DNA of 64,000 nt from the NCBI GenBank assembly GCA_963693085.1, contig OY856409.1, positions 1,533,714,472 to 1,533,778,471 on the forward strand. Reading direction: 5' to 3'. Origin of the DNA: Alisma plantago-aquatica. Taxonomy: Eukaryota > Streptophyta > Magnoliopsida > Alismatales > Alismataceae. Every line of letters begins with the position of its first letter. Positions within the stretch are counted from its first letter, which is position 1. Shown here one piece after another: positions 57,600 to 64,000 of this stretch. The notes under the pieces were generated by a model. It ran no database searches, was not told where the DNA came from, and worked only from the letters and a program-made list of their open reading frames with translations. The translations under genes were made by a program, and so were the position numbers.

Positions 57600-58200
57600 A
57601 TTCTATCTTGAACCATTCAATTCACCAAGTTTTCAGAGAGGGTGTTAGAAGAACGATATTTGAGGGATTTACAAAAATCACAATGAAGCTAGCGCTCTCA
57701 CAAAATTCTTGGATCACTCTTAATGATAGTAAGTAATCAATCTCAAGAATGAATAGGAGGCCCTAGGGAGTTTTACTTAAATATAGAATGTAAGCATGAA
57801 AGGCGACCTTAAAAGGAGAGACAGTGGTCTATATTTATAGTTGAAGGTTCCCACAAGCCAATAGAGTACCTTAGTTAAAAGTTCTAGTCATTTCAGAGAG
57901 GTGATTGCTTTTGCAACTCATATAAATTACTTTTTCTCTATCTCTAATGGCTATTTAGTACTTCACATTTAAAATACCATCGATCGAGATGAATGGGATG
58001 TATGTCAGTCAATGGAATTAAGGACAAGCCTTTTAGCTTCATCAACTAAGATATAAAGACATTTTGCATCTCAACCAATGACATCACATGACTAAGACAA
58101 GTAGCTCATCGGCCGAGATAGTCTCATGAAAATGTTGACCAAGGAAAAGTGATGAATTTCATTAGTTCATTTATTGTAGAAGTGCATAAATCATCAAAAT
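57600..58200 (-). mobile_element. Putative 5' LTR remnant of the minus-strand copia element
   Basis: Lies directly upstream of gag on minus. It contains a TATA box (CTATAAATAT, complement of 57,831-57,840) and, upstream of that, words like CTATCTCGGCCGATGAGC, ATTGGTTGAGATG and CATCTCGATCGATGG (57,970-58,120), matching the style of U3 arrays elsewhere in the window. No primer-binding site or exact boundaries found. Confidence 0.4.
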
Positions 58201-58439
58201 GAAATATTGTAATCATCCTTTAAGCTTAGTTACAAGTCATAAAGTCATTACAAATAATTTATAAAAAATCTAGGTGAGAACCTATCTATTCCTCAATTCT
58301 TGATTTTGTGCTATTTTTACTTGTATCTTTCCAAAATAGGTTTTACAATAAGAAATTTTAGATACACATGAATGGAATGTTGAAGTCGTCATCAAAATAT
58401 GGGTAATTAATAACCCTCATGCCAAAAAGCATATCATAC

Positions 58440-58892
58440 TTTCTATTTTAAGATTATGTGCTCATAGTATGAGAAATAAACTACAAAAGAAGTTGAGTTC
58501 GGTTTAGAACTAGGATTTCTAACCAGTTAACCAGAAGTCAATTTCGAGACCCCCACTCTACTTATCAGAAAATGGCTCTGCAAAAGTTATACATACATCA
58601 AAGCAGTTGGATCTACTATCTTTCCCTTCTTTATCCATATCCACTCTTCAATATAATATGCTTTCTAACATATGATTGCAGATATATGGAGGGCATATAA
58701 GGTCGTGGGGTTGTCATGTAAAGATATTTATATATTTACTTCTCTATTAACTATTTTTACCCCATCTCTTTCCATGATTTTCTCCCCTTCTCTATTTTTT
58801 TGTTTAACAAATAGTGATTGTAGGCTCAATGATATATTTGAACTGTTAAATTTGAACTAGATGTAAAATACTAGGTTTGAATTTGGACAACA
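58440..58892. repeat. Family C-like fragment
   Basis: CTCTTTCCATGATTTTCTCC and AAAATACTAGGTTTGAATTTGGACA resemble family C text at 44,918 and 43,556 (AAATACTAGATTTCAATTTGGACA). The SINE at 58,893 interrupts or abuts it. Confidence 0.45.
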
Positions 58893-59123
58893 CGCTGGCG
58901 AGCAGTAGCCCAACTGGTCGCAGCTCGGGGCCCCTCATGAAGGGTCCTAGGTTTGATTTCCACTGGAAGCGCTACTCGAAAATGAATTTCCTGCAGCGTC
59001 AGCCGACCTTTGATGTGACTTATTGAGATATTGGTGTGAGGGCACACGGGTCTCTCGGGTTTACCATCCCTGCTATTTGGGCCTCCACCTTGGGCTTTGG
59101 GTTTCCCCCGATAAAAAAAAAAA
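58893..59123 (+). mobile_element. tRNA-derived SINE with A tail
   Basis: tRNA-like head with box A TAGCCCAACTGG (58,906-58,917) and a weakened box B GGTTTGATTTCC (58,950-58,961). The body includes GCGTCAGCCGACC and GGGCCTCCACCTTGGGC, and an (A)11 tail lies at 59,113-59,123. It is clearly GC-richer than its flanks. Pol III would transcribe it; it depends on a LINE reverse transcriptase, from family knowledge. Confidence 0.75.
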
Positions 59124-60764
59124 TGGAGATCACCATTTAGTGCTTGTTGGGATACACAAAAAAATTGACTTGAAATCATATTTTTATTTGTCTAATCATG
59201 TCACATCAATGTGATCTATTCAAGGTAGACATTGGGGGTCTTTAGGTGAAATTGGGTTGGGACCAAATTTTGGCCTCGTTACCCTGAATTAAAGCCCAAT
59301 ATATGGATATTCCTACCCTTGTTCCCCATATTTGGACTCATCCCTAGTTAGTATCTGTCTCTTTGTGTGATAAGGGCTTGTATTTATATTTATTTTCCAA
59401 ATTAGCAATTGTTATATGATTTAAGCTTATCGTCTATGAAATAAGCTTATTGTTCCCACAAATAGTTTATCATGAGTAGGAATATCTAGATCTATACCTA
59501 TATAGGTGGTTAGGGTTACATATAGAAATGTAAGTAGATATCCAAATTAGAACCAAATCAATTTGATATTGACATCTTCAAACGATCAAATTAGAATATA
59601 ACCCAAATTATGAATAGGTGGTCATAATTAAATATTATTTCTAATACTATCATAATACATGTAATATTCATGCATTATTGCAATATATATTAGTAACTAA
59701 ATGAACATTCACATAAAGATATGAAACCCAAATTGTAATCTTCAATTACACATACAAAAAAGGTCTACATTTTTTGTTAACCATTATATCAAAAATTTAG
59801 GTCCAATTTGGTTCATACTCGTACAATTTACTTGCATGTTGATGCCAACCAGAATTCGATTTGTTTACTCTACACTTGCATTCAATCCATGAGTTTTTAT
59901 TGGACAAATGAATTGTAAGTCTGACTAGTTTCTTGTAAGTGGTAACCTAAATCAAATGATATTTGCAAAGAAATCTAAATGAGCTGCCATATCTAATATA
60001 GGACGACTTCCATGCATCAGCAGAGCCAGAGTTGGTTAATTGGGGTTGTAATTTAACTATTATTAGTAAGTTCAAAGATAAAATGGTGTCCATGACTAGA
60101 TTGTTGCACATATCTTATGAGCTTTTTATATTTTCAAGTATATAAAGGAATCATACATTTTATTTTCTAGTGTTTTAGAACAACACATCTAAAACTCTTA
60201 GATAATAATTTCCATTTACCAAATGTACGCCCAAAACTGTATGCATAGGGTCCCAAAACCTTCTCATGAATTATGGTCTTTTATGGGACACTATCTCTAG
60301 AGGACAAACTATCTCACCTATGTATATTTGTGCCAACTTCTCATTTGTAAATGTAGTCTTGATCGGTACAAAGTGAATGATTTATCCTTTACTTTATCTA
60401 TACAAAAAGAAAATAGTAAGTCTCATTTTAAATACATTAAACATAGAAATTCATTCACAATTATTAGTAAAAAAGGTTGATTATCAATACATAATAGTAG
60501 AAATTCAGATAGTGTTACTTACACTTTTTATAGTTGACTTGAAAATAAAGAAAAAATGGTTGAAATCTTTCTTAATAGATAAAGTTCAATTAAAACTACT
60601 TATATTTTGAGTAGTCAACTTTAAATATAAAAAAGATATTATTACAAAATATCATAAATGGGCACTATTTTAAAAATAAAGTACAAAGGCCACCATGCGC
60701 ATACTTATATTGTGTCACCTTGTTGCCTTATGACATACTTATCATATTGTACATAGTGTTTTTC
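59124..60764. other. AT-rich stretch without recognisable genes
   Basis: No coding or repeat signal beyond short AT words. The open frame 60,377-60,610 is low in complexity and unrecognised. Confidence 0.55.
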
Positions 60765-60869
60765 AAACTGGAAATTCTATCAATGTTGTCACCGGGACTT
60801 GAACTAAGACCTCATGGAGAAAAACCAAGGGTCTAACCACTGGGGTGTCCCATCTTAGTAACAAACTAA

Positions 60870-60872
<3 letters not shown>
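60765..60872 (-). mobile_element. tRNA-like SINE head
   Basis: On minus, box A AGTGGTTAGACC (complement 60,830-60,841) and box B GTTCAAGTCCCGG (complement 60,792-60,804), both near consensus, with a spacing of 25 bp. Only the head is evident; an (AT)n run flanks it on the right. Confidence 0.65.

Positions 60873-60922
<50 letters not shown>
60871..60922. repeat. (AT)n microsatellite
   Basis: About 25 TA units directly beside the minus-strand SINE head. Confidence 0.97.
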
Positions 60923-60927
<5 letters not shown>

Positions 60928-61162
60928 TTCCATCTCTTGGGGAGCCATAGATCCTAGATCCCATCGGGTCTTCTTTGGGTTTTCCAGTTCTCTTCCATGT
61001 CATTTTATTTAAATACAAACACATAGAAGTTTCTATATTTCCTAAATCATATGTATTTTTAATCACAAAGTATGATGACAAGTGCTTTAGCCTTGGTATA
61101 ATTTTAGTTGTTACTCATTTCATTATGAAACAAAGAATTTATATTTCATATATGCATACCAA

Positions 61163-61190
61163 TGTATATATATATATATATATATATATA
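61163..61190. repeat. (TA)n microsatellite
   Basis: About 14 TA units ending at the start of the next SINE. Confidence 0.95.
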
Positions 61191-61340
61191 TGTCGGCAAG
61201 GAGTGGCTCAAGTGGTCAAGCACGGTGTCTCCTAACAAAAGGACCCGGGTTCAAATCCCAGTTGCCGCCTTGATTTACCACCCTCCTAGGCGTTTGGCCT
61301 CTGCCACGAGCGTGGGAGAGGGGGAGATAATGCTTATATT
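61191..61340 (+). mobile_element. tRNA-derived SINE between microsatellites
   Basis: Box A TGGCTCAAGTGG (61,204-61,215) and box B GGTTCAAATCC (61,248-61,258) are near consensus. The body contains CCACCCTCCTAGGCGTTTGGCC and GAGCGTGGGAGAGGGGGAG. It sits between a TA run (61,163-61,190) and a long AT run (61,357-61,440) and has no poly(A) tail of its own. Confidence 0.75.
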
Positions 61341-61354
61341 AATCACACACACAA

Positions 61355-61356
<2 letters not shown>

Positions 61357-61440
<84 letters not shown>

Positions 61441-61470
61441 GCACACACATATATGTGTGTGTGAAAAAGG
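61357..61470. repeat. (AT)n microsatellite with (CA)n/(TG)n tail
   Basis: About 40 AT units, then GCACACACATATATGTGTGTGTG, a perfect palindromic stretch able to form a hairpin. Open frames on both strands here are artefacts. Confidence 0.97.
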
Positions 61471-63370
61471 GAACAAATGCCCATTGCAAAAATCTAATTA
61501 GGAACCTCCAACAACTTGGCAACAGAGAGAAGAATGAATGAGGGGCGTCTTTCGTACCAAGAAGGGCATTGGAGTAGGCTATCGGCAGGAGCTATAGGAT
61601 GCAATGAGTTGGGGAAGTTGCGAGTTTAAGGTTTTGGGATACATCCCACCCTCACCTTTGTTTTCATCTCAGGATGGCTTAATTTTCTCTTTGATAACTT
61701 AGACCCATGCTACCCTTAAGGTGGGTATGCCTTGAGATCCTCTATTGGGTCGATCTTTGACTTACAGGTAGTGTTTCATTTTGGGTAGGGAACCTTGTGC
61801 CTCCTAGACGGAGTCCCACTCATTCGTAATAGACCTATTGATGCTTCTACAGGTTGACATCCTTGCTGATATCCTTTTACTTCCTCAAGTTCTTATTCTA
61901 TACTATTGTTGACACAACAAGTTATGAGGGTCAGTTTCCCTCCATTATGTCAAATCATCTTAGTTGGTATGGGATCATAAGGAAGTCAAACTCCAAATAA
62001 ATTCACTACTCTACTTGAATAGAGCTATGACAGTCAATTTTTCATCTAATCCACATCTACGGGTCCATGCTCATCCTCTACTTATGAAGATATATTCCTT
62101 GACTTTGGATATCATTAGGCACTACATCAAGTATCAATAGTGCACACTCTACACACATCACCCACATGTATAATGAACCATGTTTCACATTAGAATGATA
62201 ACAAATTTAAGTAGAAGACATACAACTTGGTCTCAAGTTAATCAAATGTGAACATGAAATCACTATAAGTTGGTGACAATAGAATTAAATGGGAACATAA
62301 CAAAAATATGAAACTTGTACGGAATATTCTTCACAATTAATATACACTTATATAAATTTTGTAACATAAAAATGCCATTTTACAAGACAAATAATCCTTC
62401 AAAAAGTCCATAATAATTGATATGAATCATAATATCTACAGCTTTTAATGTTCCATACTACATTCAATTAATGGATGTACCATAGTATGGTCTTCATACT
62501 CTTATAATACCAATAAAATATCATAGTAATACATGTAGACCTAATAATTATGGCATCATTGCACATATATATATATATACACATATATATATATGAGATC
62601 AAAGATGTTTAATTTTATCGCTAGTTTAGTACGGTGTACTTCATTTTTGTCACAATTGAACATAATACCCCCTCCCATTATACCCATTGAGGGTAGACTA
62701 GAGAGGTCAAAATCATTAAGAAATATTTCTAAGGATCCATATTAAAGTAAAAGTGTTGTAACAAATAATAATTTCAAACCAAATTATTTTCTAAAAAGAT
62801 GGAATGTAAATGTCCTCATAGGGAGTGACAATATTCTTGAATTTGGAAAAGACTAAAGTTTATGAAACTAAAGAAAAAAAATCAAACTATCAAAATACAC
62901 CTTGTATTCTACTTCAGAATTTATTTCTTACAAGGTGATCCACATCTTCAAGACACATTCCTACTCAAATGTAGATAAACAAAGTACAATTAGTAGATAA
63001 TTTTACCAAGAACGTGAGTGAAACCAAAAGTGTGCATATATGATTAGTCAACATAGATAGAACAATATTACTTAATCACAGATAATATAAATTTGCATTT
63101 TTTTTCAATATCTTACCCGTATATGTTCTATGTCCTTTTGTACTTATGTCTTATTCTGGCAATGGACTTTATGGATCTAGTTCTAACATTAGACTTTCTA
63201 ATGGATCAATAGATAGCAGCAATTGATCTGAATCAACAGATCTGAGAAACCCACATAGGGGTAGTATAGAGAAGGACAGACCTACACAACGATAGTGTGA
63301 GATTCACTCCACCATGTGGTGTAGACATGAGAAAAGGTGGTATGTTTAGGGTTTCAAATTGCTATGACAG
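61471..63370. other. Stretch without recognisable genes
   Basis: 61.5-62.0 kb is less AT-rich (GGGATACATCCCACCCTCACC, TTAAGGTGGGTATGCC) and might be an old transposable element. The rest is AT-rich with a TATATA/CACATATA patch at 62,566-62,596. No open frame worth reporting. Confidence 0.5.
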
Positions 63371-63384
63371 GATTAATGGGAAGA

Positions 63385-63960
63385 GGGATCGATGAATTCG
63401 TGGAGGTCGATGGGATGGAGGGGTTGAAGGTCAATGAGGGATGATGGTTGGTAAGGTGGAGGTTGATGGGTTATAGGTCGATGGTGTGAAGGTAGATGGG
63501 GGTGGTCCATGGGTTTATGGGTCAATGAGAGATTGATGGATTGATGGGTCGATGGGTTGATGGAATGAGGGGTTGATGGGTCGATGGATGGAAGGTAAAT
63601 GGATTGATGATGGAAGGGTCGATGGGTGGTAGGTCGATGGGTAGATAGGTGAAGGATGGATGTTAGGTCGATAGATTGATGGGTCAATGAGTAGAAGGTT
63701 TATCGGTGGAAAATGGATGGTTGGAAGGTCGATGGGTGGAAGATCTATGGATGTAAGATGAAGGGGTGATGGAAGGAGGAGGCGATTGGTGGAAGTTGAA
63801 AGGTTGGTTGATGGATGGAGGAGGTCGATGGGAAGGTGGTGGTGATGAAGGTTATGGAGAGGGTGACTAGGTGGTGGGGATGGAGTAGATGGTGGAGATG
63901 GTGGAGGTAGTGGGGGTCGATGGTAGGTGAAGGGGTCGATGGGATGGATTAGGGAGGATG
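63385..63960 (+). repeat. GGTCGATGG-type degenerate minisatellite
   Basis: Dozens of short units such as GGTCGATGG, GGTTGATGG, GGTGGAAGG and GATGGATTGATGG follow one another for about 570 bp with variable spacing (8-20 bp). The plus strand is G/A/T-rich with very little C. The minus open frame 63,373-63,687 (repeated HQSINL, DPST, HRPTTH) is a translation of the repeat, not a gene. Confidence 0.9.
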
Positions 63961-64000
63961 GAACACATATGATACCATATAAATTGGGAAAACCTTTATT

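Noticed and set aside
61191..61340. Possible functional tRNA gene because of good box A and box B
   Set aside because: No cloverleaf can be closed and the downstream body is SINE-like.
61162..61484. Open frames of 70-100 codons around 61.2-61.5 kb
   Set aside because: They are mostly IYIYIY from the (AT)n microsatellite.
63373..63687. 104-codon minus-strand open frame
   Set aside because: Low-complexity translation of the minisatellite (His, Pro, Ser, Thr repeats).
1..64000. CRISPR arrays, phage, plasmid or prokaryotic defence systems
   Set aside because: The tandem motifs seen are LTR arrays, minisatellites and microsatellites. Spliced transposase genes and plant retrotransposons show that this is nuclear plant DNA.

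Overview
The window looks like nuclear DNA of a large, AT-rich flowering-plant genome. I infer this from plant-type LTR retrotransposons (Ty1/copia with UBN2-type gag, a Ty3/gypsy chromovirus-like element and an Athila-like element), a spliced CACTA (En/Spm) transposase region, tRNA-derived SINEs and (AT)n microsatellites. I cannot place the species. I found no ordinary host gene, no rRNA or tRNA gene, no organellar insert and no CRISPR or prokaryotic feature. Almost every recognisable coding stretch belongs to a transposable element, and most are broken.

Layout, left to right. 1-2522 is the 3' half of a Ty3/gypsy pol gene on +, with many stops, followed by a putative 4.2 kb 3' LTR (2535-6753). 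That LTR appears to sit inside an older minus-strand LTR (6754-8675). 8.7-14.5 kb is AT-rich DNA without genes. 14.54-16.5 kb is the 3' end of a decayed minus-strand copia element (RNase H fragment, polypurine tract, 3' LTR). 16.55-23.4 kb is an Athila-like element on + with LTR, decayed primer-binding site, gag and protease but no RT, RNase H or integrase. 25.7-29.4 kb holds two spliced minus-strand gene remnants of a CACTA transposon: a DUF4218-DUF4216 protein and a Transposase_24 protein with C-terminal 14-residue repeats. The TNP2 transposase domain is not visible.

32,109-38,016 is the clearest element: a complete young LTR retrotransposon with two 1,420 bp LTRs (about 99% identical by eye), a CCTTC target-site duplication, an initiator-Met primer-binding site and a terminal polypurine tract, but only a gag gene with one in-frame TGA. 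It is a non-autonomous, gag-only (TR-GAG-type) element. A CACTA-like non-autonomous element follows (38,185-39,594). 40-48 kb is old repeat debris. 48.0-58.2 kb is a decayed minus-strand copia element whose integrase gene is split by a 2.1 kb solo LTR of the same family as the 15 kb remnant. 58.9-61.5 kb has three SINE-like units and long AT microsatellites. The window ends in a C-poor GGTCGATGG-type minisatellite.

How the parts relate: the gag-only element lacks integrase and reverse transcriptase, so its recent movement must have used enzymes supplied in trans, presumably by an autonomous relative elsewhere. Copies visible here could not supply them: the gypsy integrase has lost its catalytic Glu, the copia RT has lost both Asp of its YxDD box, and the Athila-like protease is frameshifted at its active site. 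Two recurring themes stand out. Stops and active-site losses mostly fit C-to-T or G-to-A transitions (CAG to TAG, GAT to AAT), as expected of methylated, silenced DNA. And the putative U3 of several unrelated LTRs carries an array of short motifs in both orientations.
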